Source of the DNA: Streptomyces sp. LUP47B | Lineage (GTDB): Bacteria; Actinomycetota; Actinomycetes; Streptomycetales; Streptomycetaceae | NCBI RefSeq assembly: GCF_001746295.1 | Contig: NZ_MJAH01000006.1 | Coordinates: forward strand, 656,187 to 720,186 | Direction of reading: 5' to 3' | DNA length: 64,000 nucleotides | Shown: positions 1 to 9,127 of the stretch, piece after piece | Layout: the number at the start of each line of letters is the position of its first letter | How positions within the stretch are numbered: the first letter of the stretch is position 1 | Program-made: the position numbers and the translations under genes | Notes under the pieces: generated by a model | What the model was told of the DNA's origin: nothing | Database searches by the model: none | What the model saw: only the letters and a program-made list of their open reading frames with translations

Positions 1-467
1 ACGGCGAGACCTGGACCCTCGCTCCCCGCGCCGTGGAGGGCTTCGGCAACGGCTCTCAGGATGCCGCCACGGAACCGGGCGCACGGCCGGCACAGGGCTG
101 GGACGGCATCGCCCAGTGCTACGCCACGGCGGGCGTCGCGGTCCGGCGCAGGACTCTGCACGCGGTCGAGCGGGCGGCATACCAAAAGGCGCTGGACCGG
201 TTCGCGGGACACCGCAGCAAGGCCACGGTGATCGTCCGCGACGGGCGCCAGGTCCTGGTCCCGGCACCGCGGCCCGATGAGATCCCGTCCGCGTGGCAGA
301 CCCCGGGCGGCAGCGTCCTCGACCCAGTCACCGGTCGGCCTGCCGCCGATTGGCGCCTCGCCACGGACGGGCGACTGATCCTCATCACCCCTGCTGACCA
401 GCGCAGTTACGACGAGCTGGCCGCTGCCCATGCCGAAGCCCTCAGGGAATGGAACTCCGCCGCGTGA
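1..467 (+). CDS. hypothetical protein, 5' end outside window
   Basis: The reading frame is open from base 3 onward, so the true start probably lies left of the window; a GTG at 33 is the first internal candidate. About 155 residues are visible. I see no catalytic motif, signal peptide or membrane segment. The C-terminal part is hydrophilic and ends in a helical stretch rich in alanine and glutamate. The stop overlaps the start of the next gene by 19 bp, so the two are likely co-transcribed and coupled with the partition operon that follows. I do not recognise the family. The overlapping arrangement and codon use support a real gene rather than a shadow frame. Confidence 0.55.
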   Translation, partial: GETWTLAPRAVEGFGNGSQDAATEPGARPAQGWDGIAQCYATAGVAVRRRTLHAVERAAYQKALDRFAGHRSKATVIVRDGRQVLVPAPRPDEIPSAWQTPGGSVLDPVTGRPAADWRLATDGRLILITPADQRSYDELAAAHAEALREWNSAA

Positions 468-1033
468 CTCCACAACCCCCACCCGCCGATGCTGAGAGCC
501 AATCGATCACTCCTGAAGGCCTGCGCGAGCAGTACGAGTCCGGCGCCACCGTCGCCGAACTCGTCGCCACGAGCGGGCTGTCGTACGGCACGGTCCTGAA
601 TCGTCTGCGCGAGGCCGGGACCGTGATGCGCACCTCGTGGCAGACGCGCAGGATGCGCGACGGGCAAGCCCGCCGCAATCTCGCGGCCCGTCTGCGCCGT
701 CTCTACGAGCAACAGGGCGCCACGCTCACGGAGTTGGCCACGGCAGCGTCCGTGACGCGACGTGCCGCCCGGCGACTGCTGATCGAGGCCGGGGGCACGC
801 CCCGCACCGCCCAGCAGACACTCCGTATCCGCTCTGCAGCCAATGCCGCACGTCGGATGAAGCTCGCGTTGTCCCTGCGCGCACGGTACGAGGCCGGCGC
901 CACCGTGCCGGACCTCGCCGAGGAGTGCAGCTACTCCGTCGCCACCGTCTATCGGCTCCTGCACCAGGCAGGCACCCGGATGCGGCCCAAGCACAGCCAC
1001 GGCCCGGCCCGCACCCCGAGGAAGCGGTCATGA
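449..1033 (+). CDS. protein with three helix-turn-helix-like repeats
   Basis: This 194-aa protein contains three similar HTH-like units at about residues 23-58, 80-112 and 146-178. Each has the pattern (L/R)RxxYExGATVxxLAxxxxxSxxTVxRLLxxAG. Such units usually bind DNA, as in recombinases and plasmid control proteins. The C-terminus is basic and rich in arginine and lysine. The ATG at 449 overlaps the end of the upstream gene, and its TGA overlaps the ATG of the next small ORF. It is therefore part of the plasmid-like operon leading to ParA. A role in replication control, partition or transcription is inferred; the exact function is unknown. Confidence 0.6.
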   Translation: MELRRVTPQPPPADAESQSITPEGLREQYESGATVAELVATSGLSYGTVLNRLREAGTVMRTSWQTRRMRDGQARRNLAARLRRLYEQQGATLTELATAASVTRRAARRLLIEAGGTPRTAQQTLRIRSAANAARRMKLALSLRARYEAGATVPDLAEECSYSVATVYRLLHQAGTRMRPKHSHGPARTPRKRS

Positions 1034-1218
1034 GCGCCCTCGAAGGTGTCCCCGTCGGCGCCTGGCACATCCCGAGTCCGACGGTGCGCCACCCCGGATC
1101 CAGCACTGCAGCACGGGCCCCTCCTTCGTCCGTATTCAGCCGCCTCCGACGTCGGCCTTCTCACCGACGCACTCAAGTCAACGCACCTTTCCCGATTCTG
1201 GAGATCAAGCACACGTGA
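1030..1218 (+). CDS. possible small coupled protein (62 aa)
   Basis: An ATG at 1030 overlaps the stop of the HTH gene (ATGA). The frame stays open for 62 codons and its TGA overlaps the GTG start of parA (GTGA at 1215-1218). Having 4-bp junctions at both ends is the usual signature of a translationally coupled gene. The N-terminus starts MSALEGVPVGAWHIP; the middle is rich in serine, proline and arginine and has no recognisable domain. It fills an otherwise unexplained 181-bp gap in a tight operon. It could still be only a coupling frame without a functional product. Confidence 0.4.
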   Translation: MSALEGVPVGAWHIPSPTVRHPGSSTAARAPPSSVFSRLRRRPSHRRTQVNAPFPILEIKHT

Positions 1219-1931
1219 GTGAGAACACTCGTACCAAGACCCTGGCCGCGGCCACGGCGAGCGCCTGGGACGCGTTCGTCATCGTCGTCGGCATGCTCAA
1301 GGGCGGCACCGGCAAGACCACCTCTGCCTGGTTCATCGCCCTCTACTACGCCGTCGTCCTCGACCTGCCGACGCTGCTGCTGGACGCGGACGCGACCAGC
1401 CAGTCCGCCTACGACTGGTTCAAGGTCGCCCAGGCCGAAGGCTTCGAGATCCCCGCCAACCTGGTCATCGAGCGCTACCCGTTCGACGACATCGCCGAGT
1501 ACATCCGCACCAAGCGCGCCGAGTTCGGCGCGATCGTGGTCGACGCCGGCGGTGGCAGCGCCCGCATCTTCCACGAGGCTGTTACCGAGGCGAACCTGCT
1601 GCTCGTCCCGGTCGCTCCCACCAAGATCGAGCGCCGGAAGCTCGTGGCCACCTTTGACGAGGCCGAGCGTGCCGCCGCCCGCAACGAGCAGGGTGTCACC
1701 GCCCACGTCGTGATGGTCAAGGCGGACGACCGCACCAGCCTGCCCCGCACCGCGAAGGACAAGCTGCTGGAGCCCGCCAGGGGCGAGGGCATCGGCCCGG
1801 ACCGCGACGAGGCGTTCCCGCTCGCCGAGACCACCATCCACTCCTGGGTGCACTACATGGAGGCCTTCGGAGAGATCCCCACCGAACTGAGCGAGTACGC
1901 CAACCTGATGAAGGAGCTGACCGAGGCATGA
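1215..1931 (+). CDS. parA: ParA-family partition ATPase
   Basis: This 238-aa ParA/Soj-type P-loop ATPase would segregate the replicon by forming ATP-dependent patterns on nucleoid DNA with its centromere-binding partner. The deviant Walker A is visible as KGGTGKTT at about residues 30-37. The second aspartate motif lies in the strand LLLDADATSQ, and Walker B in the segment ending VVDAGGG. There is no N-terminal DNA-binding domain, so it is the small type Ib form. The GTG start is preceded by GGAGA with a longish spacer and overlaps the preceding small ORF. The stop overlaps the partner gene by 4 bp (ATGA). Confidence 0.85.
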   Translation: MSENTRTKTLAAATASAWDAFVIVVGMLKGGTGKTTSAWFIALYYAVVLDLPTLLLDADATSQSAYDWFKVAQAEGFEIPANLVIERYPFDDIAEYIRTKRAEFGAIVVDAGGGSARIFHEAVTEANLLLVPVAPTKIERRKLVATFDEAERAAARNEQGVTAHVVMVKADDRTSLPRTAKDKLLEPARGEGIGPDRDEAFPLAETTIHSWVHYMEAFGEIPTELSEYANLMKELTEA

Positions 1932-2800
1932 GCGAGAAGAACGAGAGGCCGAAACCGCCGACCCGCCGCACCGGCGGGCGCACCCTGGGCGGGGCCAAGA
2001 CGGCGACCCCTCCGCCCCCTCCGCCGGCCGCCGAGCTCACGCCCGAGCAGTTCGCTGCTGAACAGACCGCTGCCCGGGGCGAAGGCCGTCCCGCCGCCGA
2101 TGAGTCTGCGGCCCAGCACCCTTCCACGGCTCCCGCGGAAACTGGGGCGCACGGCGACCCGACCGGGATGCTCGCCGAGTTGCCGCATCCCCAGACCCCT
2201 CCGGCCGTCGACGTCGTACCGAGCGGCCCCGTCCAGGCCCCGGCTGCCCAGCTGGCTCACCCGGCCGCAGGAGCACCTGCGGTGAAGTCTGTTCCCACTG
2301 GGCATCCGATGCAGGGGCCCGAGCAGGTCGTGGCCCACGCTGCCAAGCCCGCGGCACCCGCAGTTCAGTCCGCGCAGCTGATCGAGCAGGTTACCCAGGC
2401 CGGACTGACCGACGCTACTCCCACGACCGCTGGGGCGTCGCCGACCGCCGAGGTTGCCGTCCGGCCAGCCGTATCTCCGGTCCCGGGCAGTACGGCCTTC
2501 CCGGTGAGGACGGATGTTCCGGGATCTCACCAAGAGCAGAACACGCGATCGGAGACAGCACCGAGCGAGGGAACCCCGTGGGCTCAGGGACCCGGTCGAC
2601 CCAAGGACATTCCCGAGACTGCCGTCGTTCTCAACCAGCGCATCATCACGCGCGAGAGCCTCGACTCCTCCGTGCCGACCGCACTGAAGCTGAAGCGGCG
2701 GATTAAGCGCTTCGCGCTGGACAACGAACTCGATCACCTGCCGATCGGCGACATCGTCTCGGTCGCGCTGGATGAGTGGCTCACCGCCCGCGGCTTCTGA
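1928..2800 (+). CDS. ParA partner, proline/alanine-rich with C-terminal ribbon-helix-helix
   Basis: This 290-aa protein starts at ATG 1928, overlapping parA by 4 bp. Its first 210 residues are low-complexity (alanine, proline and threonine rich) and probably disordered. The last ~50 residues resemble a ribbon-helix-helix DNA-binding fold: a basic helix KLKRRIKRFALDNE, a GDIVS turn and a final helix ending in WLTARGF. Small type Ib partition systems pair ParA with an RHH-type centromere-binding protein, so this is the likely partner. The same C-terminal pattern recurs in the small gene at 2925. The assignment rests on position and this short domain; no classic ParB HTH domain is present. Confidence 0.7.
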   Translation: MSEKNERPKPPTRRTGGRTLGGAKTATPPPPPPAAELTPEQFAAEQTAARGEGRPAADESAAQHPSTAPAETGAHGDPTGMLAELPHPQTPPAVDVVPSGPVQAPAAQLAHPAAGAPAVKSVPTGHPMQGPEQVVAHAAKPAAPAVQSAQLIEQVTQAGLTDATPTTAGASPTAEVAVRPAVSPVPGSTAFPVRTDVPGSHQEQNTRSETAPSEGTPWAQGPGRPKDIPETAVVLNQRIITRESLDSSVPTALKLKRRIKRFALDNELDHLPIGDIVSVALDEWLTARGF

Positions 2801-2818
2801 CGCGGCGCGCATCTCCCG

Positions 2819-2853
2819 GGGTGGCCGCCCCTCGTAGGGGTGGGCGGCCACCC
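2819..2853 (+). terminator. GC-rich hairpin after partition operon
   Basis: A 12-bp perfect stem (GGGTGGCCGCCC region at 2819-2830 pairing with 2842-2853) with an 11-nt loop lies 19 bp after the stop of the RHH gene. There is no long U-run, as is common for Streptomyces terminators. It likely separates the parA operon from the next gene. Confidence 0.6.
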
Positions 2854-2879
2854 GTTCGTCCGACTATTCGACTAACCCA

Positions 2880-2903
2880 ATAGGCGGCTAGCTATCCGCC
2901 TAT
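2880..2903. promoter_or_regulatory. palindrome and short direct repeats upstream of small RHH gene
   Basis: ATAGGCGG and CCGCCTAT form an 8-bp inverted repeat around an 8-nt spacer, and CTATCCG is repeated directly at 2892 and 2900. The site lies 22 bp upstream of the second RHH gene and downstream of parA. It could be an operator for either RHH protein or part of a parS-like centromere; this is inference from sequence symmetry and position. Confidence 0.4.
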
Positions 2904-2924
2904 CCGGACCAACCGGAGTAGTTC

Positions 2925-3236
2925 GTGCCCGATCTCGCCCATCACGCCCGACGACTGCGTGAGCTGGCCGACGCATTGGAAGCGCAGTCCCAGCCCGCCG
3001 AAGACCCATTTACGCCACACCCGAACACGCTGGAGATCATCAGCAATCGCCGCACCCAACGCGGACAGCTCAACTACGCCGTCCCCGACGTACTTCAGCT
3101 ACAAAAACGCATTCGCCGCTACAACGCCGACCACGACGTGTCCCATGGCGACATCGTTGCCCTCGCCCTTGACACCTGGTTGCGCGCTAAGGGTTATCCA
3201 CCCGACCTCACCTCGCCCAACACCAAAGCGCGGTGA
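2925..3236 (+). CDS. small ribbon-helix-helix protein
   Basis: This 103-aa protein has a GTG start at 2925 with GGAG seven bases upstream. The N-terminal third forms a leucine-rich helix (HARRLRELADALEA). The C-terminal half (QKRIRRY, then GDIVALALDTWLRAKGY) closely matches the C-terminal DNA-binding segment of the parA partner at 1928. It is probably a paralogous DNA-binding protein acting on the same kind of site, perhaps autoregulating through the palindrome just upstream. It ends 93 bp before the convergent sacsin-like gene. Its role in partition or copy control is inferred. Confidence 0.65.
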   Translation: MPDLAHHARRLRELADALEAQSQPAEDPFTPHPNTLEIISNRRTQRGQLNYAVPDVLQLQKRIRRYNADHDVSHGDIVALALDTWLRAKGYPPDLTSPNTKAR

Positions 3237-3329
3237 TCACTCAGCACTGCCGCTCGTCTCGACGCAGTCAGTGACCGGGCCTCGGGTGCCAGGCGCACGA
3301 GGGCCCCGATTGTTCGTCCGCGCATTCGC

Positions 3330-6300
3330 CTACGGGGATGGCTCCGGTCGCCCAGGCGGCAGTTCGAACCGCAAGCGCATGGACGTGCCGACGACCCGGT
3401 AGCCGGCGAGGCCAGGGGCGCTGAACGGGTTGGGGAGAGGGGTGATGCGTCGGTGGTTGCTGTCGAGGACGTGGGAGACGTAGACGATGGTGTAGGTCTC
3501 GTCCGGGCGGAGGTGACTTGCTCGTTCGACTTCGGACTCGCCAAGTTCGAACTCGCCCCGATCCCCGGTCGAGGCCTTCACCTCGTACAGGAGGGTGCGA
3601 TCCCCGTCGTGGATGAGGAAGTCGTAGCCGAGGCTGTCGTCGCCCGAGCCGTCGGCGAAGACGTATTGGCGCAGCCCGGACTTCCAGGATTGCTCGCGAG
3701 GGACGCCGAACTGCCGCTCCAACCAGGCGGCCACAGCCACCTCTCCTGCGAGTCCAACGGCCCTGTCCTTCTGGGTTTCCCGGGGGACGGCCCGGTATCC
3801 CCCGCCGCGGCCGGCGTCCCCGGAGGTGGTTCGTTGTCTCGGGAGTGCGGGTGCCGACGGTGTGCCGGGCTGTGGGGAGGCGGCGAGTTGGTCGGGGGTG
3901 AGGTCGGCGGCGATCCGTCGAGCGAGATCGCGCAGGTCGTCCGGGCCGACCGGGAGCGCGCGGCCGTTGAGGAGGATCGACGAGCCCGGGGTGGTGGGGA
4001 GAGGTGTGCCGCCCCTGGGTGGTGTCGGTGTGAGCGGAGGGGGATCGTTCAGGCCCAGGTCGGCCGCCCGATCCGTCGCGGGCATACCCTCGGGCCAGTG
4101 GCCGTGGGTCTGAAGCCAGGCGATCAGCTTACGGACGCCGATCGGTTCGAAGTCGAGTAGGCCTTCGGCGTCCATCGCCGACGCGACTTCGGTGGCCGAC
4201 GGCAGCGAGAGACCCTCGCGGCCCTGGCGGTTGAGCCATGCCTCCATCCGGGCGCGCAGGCGGGGAAGGAGCGTGTGGACGGTGTCGACGCACTCCTCGT
4301 GGATCTCGGCCACCGGAAGCGGCGGTTGCGATCGGGCCGGTGCCGCAGGCAGGCGGGTGGCGGCCCATGTCTCGGCGTGGGAGTCGAGCCGGTCGGGGGT
4401 GAGATTCCAGTGGGCGAACCCCCAGCGGGGGTCTGGCTCCAGGCCGGGAAGCGACCTCAGTCGGACGTACTCCGTGAGGGGAGCGCCCGCCTTGTACGTC
4501 GTCACGTACGCGTCACGGACGCGGTCGGCCAGTCGGCCCCGGTTCTGCTGCAACCAGGCCTGGAACTGCCGTTGGTGGGTCTCCGAGTTGTCGACGGTCG
4601 GCAGGTCCAGCGTCTCCCAGACCCGGTTGGCCTCGGACAGGGGCACTCCCAGGGCGGACAGCTTGCGCTGCCAGTCATTGTCGTCCACGAGTCCCAGGAG
4701 GTGATCAGCGCGGTCGAGATCGAGCCTGGACACGAGCCAGTCGTGGAGCTCTTTGCGGTCGTGGAGGTCTTCCTGTCCGCGCCGCAGTTCGTCGGCGAGA
4801 TCGGGCGCGATGCAGGCGAGCAGGGGGACGAGGCGGGCGCTGCCGGAGCGGATCGAGGCACGGTCGGCCAGGACGGCCTCCAGCCGCTGCAGTGGGATGC
4901 TGACCACGGCGGCGATGTCCGAGTCGGTGACGTCAGCGACGGAGCGGCCACGGCGCTCCAGTTCGATGAGTGCCAGCCGTACCGATGTGGCCAGGTACGA
5001 AGCGCCGGCCAAGGTGCTCAGGGCGGCGGAGGCGGTCTGGAGCACGTGCCAGTCGGAAGATCCAGGTGCGCACACGATCACGACGCAGGGATCCTCCTCG
5101 TCGTGCAGGAGTGAGCGGTCGTCGCCGGGGTCGTCGAGGGTGTGTCCGGCTATGTGTGTGATGGCGGTCTGGGCGGACACGGCACCGCAGGCTTCCAACC
5201 GTCGTCGTACGTGGTGTGCCGTGGGGGCCTCGGGGCGGATGGAGCGATCGTCGTCGAATTCGACCAGCGCGGCCAGGAGGGTGGGCAGCCAGGGTCCGGC
5301 CAGGGTGAGCAGTGGTGCGCGGGGGGCGTCGGCGATCGGCAGCAGGTCCACGCGGATGTCGACCTCTGCCTCGCTAGTTCCGCGGACCGAGTGGTGTCCT
5401 TGTGCCGCCAGGTGGGTGTGGACGCGTTGGCCCAGTGCCCGGTCGTCGATGGGGAGGACGGGCACGGGCACCTGGTTGAGCAGCCTGCGGTTCTGGGTCC
5501 CTGCCACGTCGGGCACGTAGACCGGTTCGGTCTCGGGGCCGGTCGGGAAGGCGTCCAGTGTCCCGGTCCGGCTCACGAGGAGGTCGGGCAGGTGCCCGAG
5601 GTGACGGCCGGTGCCGGTCTCGTGCAGGGGCAGCAGATCAGACCAGGCCTGTTCGTAGGCCCTGCCGAGCAGATGCCCGAGGCGGCCCTGCCGGAGCCGC
5701 GGCATCCGGCGGAGCAGGGCGGGCAGGTGGCGCAGCCGGTCGCTGGCGGTCTCCGCGCTGTCCCAGCGGCGTACTCCGAGCAGGCGCAGGCGCTTGAGGA
5801 CGCGATCCGACTGCCGTCGGCGCAGCGCGGCGGAGGCGACGGAGAGGAAGGCGGGTGGCGCCTCTGCGGCAGCCCACCACCATGCCTGGCCGGCCGTGGT
5901 GAAGGCAGGGGCGTCCTCGTCGTCGCCCGTCTGGGGAATCCATGGCGCCCGGCTCAGGAAAGCCGCAAGAGGGGTGGGCCACGGTGTGCCCTGCCGGTCG
6001 GAGCCGCCCGCGAAGTGGAACTCAAGGGCGTTGGCGTGCCAGGTGTCCAGGCCGTGGACGATTAGTTCTGCGTAGAGTCGGCGGCTCTCTTCGTCGAACG
6101 CGGCGTACTCCCGTTGGCCGGGGAGCATGGCCACCTTCTTGCCGGTAGGGCGGTATTCGACGGTCTGGTACAGGACGCTGCGCCGGTTGGGCCAGTGCTC
6201 AGCGGTCGACCGCCACTGGGCCAGCTCGTCCGAGTTCAGGCTCAGTGCCCACAGTCCGGGAAAGACGTACGGGTGGTTGAGGAGCTGCCCCTTCACCACC

Positions 6301-8645
6301 TGGGACGTTGCGGTGTAGGTCAGTAGCAGGCCATGGTGGACGCCCTGCTGATCGAGGAAGCGCCGCAGGGTCTGTGTGTCGGTCCGGGTGTCGGCGCAGA
6401 TCTCCTGAGGGGGACGGACGACCCGGTCGGCGGCGGCTACCAGAGCCGGGGAAACTCCCTCGGTGTGATCGAGGAAGCGGGTCAGCGTCCGGTCGATCCC
6501 GCTGTGCGCGCCGGTCCAGCCGTCTCCGAACATAGCCTCGGTTGCGGGGACCCAGCCTTTGCGGCCTGGCACCAGCAGTCCCCTGATCACGGGTCCCTTG
6601 CCGTTCCGGTCCAGGGATGACGCCCACAGGGCGCAGGCGAACAGGAGGTGCTCGCGCAGGGCTTCGTCGTCGTCACGGTTCTTGCGCATAGCTTCGCCCA
6701 GCACGTCCAAGAGGGCTTGCGGACTGTAGTCACGCACCAGCCCCTGTTCCTCCAGCCAGGTGCGGCCGCGGGACCGCCGACTTGTCTTTCTTCCCATCCA
6801 GGCGATCTCCGCGTGGACGAAGGAGATGCTGTTCGCGAGTCCGGCCGGAAGGCCGGGCAGCGCTGCCGATGAACCGTCCGAGCCGCGGAAGAACAGTCCG
6901 GGACCTCCGGCCGGAGCCAGCTTCCCCTCGGCTGTGAGGACGATCTTCCTGTCCTTCAGCACCTCGCCGGTGCGAGGGAAGCAGAGCGAGAGGTCGTGGT
7001 AGTAGTCCGCCCACTTCCCCGCGTCGAACTCCCGCTGGGCGTGGGCCGAAGCGACGCTCTCCGCCCAACCGGCGAGCACGGTGGCAGGCGGAAGGAGACT
7101 GAGTCCACGGGCCTCACCCAGCGCGGTCAGCCGCTCGGCGCGCCGGGGATGGAGCTGTGGGTCGATGACATGCCGGACCCCGGCGGCTGCCACGGCTTCC
7201 GGTGTGAACACGCGAGCCTGGTCGGGGCCGCGCCACAGGTAGCCGTAGCGGTACGAGGCGCGGGCGCCCGCGGGGTGCAGTACCGGCATGAACGGTACGT
7301 CGTCGAACTCACGGTCCTGTGCCTTGAAGGCCAGTTCCAGGCGCCGAACCTGGTCGTGCTCCCAGCACATCAGGTCGATGAGAGAGCCCGCGGGCAGCGC
7401 GACACGTCCCTCGTCGACCAGTACGGTCGCCTGTGCGCAGGCCTCGGCCGCGGTGTCGAGCAGCAGGTCGTTCCACTGCGTGGACTCCGCCATAGTGCGT
7501 CGGCTCACGTCCGTGTGGAAAGGAGCGTTGACGAACCCGCTTACCGGACAGGTCCGTTGTGGCCCCATGGGCAAGAACGTGTAGAGCCTGCCGCGCTCCA
7601 GAGGCTTGCCCGCGGGCACCGCCACGCTGACCACGGCCGAGTCGCCCAGTGCCTGCCAGCCGTCCTTCAACGGTCCCGATCCCAGGCCGGCGGCGATGGC
7701 CTCGTGCGCGCGCTCACTGTCCACGGCGGCCGTCACCATGATCAGGCGAGTGCGACGGCGCAGTGTGATCTGCTGGATCTTCAGGTCGCGAGAGGCGAAG
7801 AGGGTGTCCACTTTGCGCGTGTAGAGGCTGGGGCGCCCCCGGCCGCCCACTCGGTGTGTCACGGCCACTTTGCCGAGACGGTCCAGAAAGAGTTCGAACG
7901 GCGCCCCGTCATCGGTCAGTTCGCGCAGCTGGCGCACCGCTTCCAGCCTCGCCTCGGCGGACCGCAGCGGGAGCCGGACCACAGTCACCAGCCCCCGCCG
8001 ACGGAAGGACGCCACTGTGGCCGGGACGTCGTCCACCGGCACCGGGACCTTCAACGACGACAAGTTCGAGCGCAGTTGGTCGGCGGCCTCCGGGCGGCCG
8101 GGCGCAACCTGGTCCGCCAACCAGTCGAAGTCGTCGTCCCGAGCGAAGCGGAAGCAGAACCCGTCGAAGGCCTTGGATGCGGAACCCCTGACGCTGTACA
8201 TCTCCGGGGCGGAGGTGAGCTGAAGCACGCTCTTGAAGCCGACACCCTTGTGGCCGATGCCCTCATCGGGTCGCTTGCTCGACAGGCCGATGCTGCACAG
8301 CGCCTCGAAGTTCTTGTACCCGAGGGGCCTTCCACCGTTCGCTACATAGAGGACGCCGTGTTCGCCCTCGTCCTCGTCGAGGACGATCTCGACGAGGCCG
8401 TCGCCATGCCGGGCGAGGTGTGCGTCATGGGCGTTCTGAAGGAGCTCGACCAGTACGCGCCCCTTGTACTCGGGCGAGAGCATCTGCTCAGTGACTTCTT
8501 TGAGTTCGAGAGCGGCGCGGCGTCCGCGCTTCAAGTCGGCGAGACACCCTTCGGCCTCCATGACCGCCGTCGACACGACGCGCTTGCGCCTGGCTGAGCC
8601 GCCGGAACCCGTGGACCGCCTCGCTCGCCACTGCCCGTCGGTCAC
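3330..8645 (-). CDS. giant sacsin/NO VEIN-like ATPase with C-terminal nuclease-like domain
   Basis: This 1771-aa protein has a GTG start at 8645 with GGGGGA just upstream. The N-terminus carries an Hsp90/sacsin-type (GHKL) ATP-binding fold: ELLQNAHDA at 67-75, a G1-like box VANGGRPL near 101-108 and GIGHKGVGFKSV at 129-140. The central ~1300 residues are not recognisable. The last ~150 residues match the NO VEIN C-terminal type (DUF3883), with a PD-(D/E)XK-like pattern: GYDFLIHDGD, then LLYEVKAS. Proteins of this build occur in bacterial defence islands; DUF3883 is linked to restriction-like functions. It diverges from the helicase gene, with an IS element between them, and Gabija lies beyond. 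An anti-phage role is inferred; the target is unknown. Confidence 0.7.
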   Translation of the reverse strand: MTDGQWRARRSTGSGGSARRKRVVSTAVMEAEGCLADLKRGRRAALELKEVTEQMLSPEYKGRVLVELLQNAHDAHLARHGDGLVEIVLDEDEGEHGVLYVANGGRPLGYKNFEALCSIGLSSKRPDEGIGHKGVGFKSVLQLTSAPEMYSVRGSASKAFDGFCFRFARDDDFDWLADQVAPGRPEAADQLRSNLSSLKVPVPVDDVPATVASFRRRGLVTVVRLPLRSAEARLEAVRQLRELTDDGAPFELFLDRLGKVAVTHRVGGRGRPSLYTRKVDTLFASRDLKIQQITLRRRTRLIMVTAAVDSERAHEAIAAGLGSGPLKDGWQALGDSAVVSVAVPAGKPLERGRLYTFLPMGPQRTCPVSGFVNAPFHTDVSRRTMAESTQWNDLLLDTAAEACAQATVLVDEGRVALPAGSLIDLMCWEHDQVRRLELAFKAQDREFDDVPFMPVLHPAGARASYRYGYLWRGPDQARVFTPEAVAAAGVRHVIDPQLHPRRAERLTALGEARGLSLLPPATVLAGWAESVASAHAQREFDAGKWADYYHDLSLCFPRTGEVLKDRKIVLTAEGKLAPAGGPGLFFRGSDGSSAALPGLPAGLANSISFVHAEIAWMGRKTSRRSRGRTWLEEQGLVRDYSPQALLDVLGEAMRKNRDDDEALREHLLFACALWASSLDRNGKGPVIRGLLVPGRKGWVPATEAMFGDGWTGAHSGIDRTLTRFLDHTEGVSPALVAAADRVVRPPQEICADTRTDTQTLRRFLDQQGVHHGLLLTYTATSQVVKGQLLNHPYVFPGLWALSLNSDELAQWRSTAEHWPNRRSVLYQTVEYRPTGKKVAMLPGQREYAAFDEESRRLYAELIVHGLDTWHANALEFHFAGGSDRQGTPWPTPLAAFLSRAPWIPQTGDDEDAPAFTTAGQAWWWAAAEAPPAFLSVASAALRRRQSDRVLKRLRLLGVRRWDSAETASDRLRHLPALLRRMPRLRQGRLGHLLGRAYEQAWSDLLPLHETGTGRHLGHLPDLLVSRTGTLDAFPTGPETEPVYVPDVAGTQNRRLLNQVPVPVLPIDDRALGQRVHTHLAAQGHHSVRGTSEAEVDIRVDLLPIADAPRAPLLTLAGPWLPTLLAALVEFDDDRSIRPEAPTAHHVRRRLEACGAVSAQTAITHIAGHTLDDPGDDRSLLHDEEDPCVVIVCAPGSSDWHVLQTASAALSTLAGASYLATSVRLALIELERRGRSVADVTDSDIAAVVSIPLQRLEAVLADRASIRSGSARLVPLLACIAPDLADELRRGQEDLHDRKELHDWLVSRLDLDRADHLLGLVDDNDWQRKLSALGVPLSEANRVWETLDLPTVDNSETHQRQFQAWLQQNRGRLADRVRDAYVTTYKAGAPLTEYVRLRSLPGLEPDPRWGFAHWNLTPDRLDSHAETWAATRLPAAPARSQPPLPVAEIHEECVDTVHTLLPRLRARMEAWLNRQGREGLSLPSATEVASAMDAEGLLDFEPIGVRKLIAWLQTHGHWPEGMPATDRAADLGLNDPPPLTPTPPRGGTPLPTTPGSSILLNGRALPVGPDDLRDLARRIAADLTPDQLAASPQPGTPSAPALPRQRTTSGDAGRGGGYRAVPRETQKDRAVGLAGEVAVAAWLERQFGVPREQSWKSGLRQYVFADGSGDDSLGYDFLIHDGDRTLLYEVKASTGDRGEFELGESEVERASHLRPDETYTIVYVSHVLDSNHRRITPLPNPFSAPGLAGYRVVGTSMRLRFELPPGRPEPSP

Positions 8646-8896
8646 TGTTCCCCCTGGAGCCCTCTGAAATTACTGGTGTCGACGATAGGGGTGATCACTG
8701 ACATTCGGATGCGCAACCCGAGGCGCCAGCAAGGGCTCATTACCGCGCCGGTCGGTACGAGCCGCCCTCGAAGACCTCCTTTTCCGTCCGATCCACGAAG
8801 GTGTCGTTACATCCTCAAGCACGTCCCGCCGAGCGCTCGAATCGCCATCCGCTCCGCCTGCTACTTGGAGAGGTGAGAGCGCCTTCTATCGTCTAA

Positions 8897-8911
8897 GAGG
8901 TCGTTTTCACC
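8897..8911 (+). repeat. left terminal inverted repeat of IS5-family element
   Basis: GAGGTCGTTTTCACC, preceded by the target duplication TAA. It pairs with the right end except for one base. Confidence 0.88.
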
Positions 8912-9127
8912 ATTGATGCGCGTTTTCTCCTGCATTTCTCGATGCAGGTTGGTCGGCATATTGGGGCAGGTGGAGTGGATGTGGCCCATGCGCTGCATGG
9001 TGTGACGCCTGGGGCGCAGTATGGCTTGCACCTGTCTCATCCCAGGACGCCCCGTTCTGCGTCTGTGCTTCCGCATGCTGGCGGCGTGCGCCTGGGCGCA
9101 CTCGGTTCTGGGCGGTACGTCCAGGTC

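Noticed and set aside
6996-8597. 533-aa plus-strand ORF opposite the sacsin-like gene
   Set aside because: It is the antisense shadow of a GC-rich gene; composition is typical of reverse-frame translation and no motif is present.
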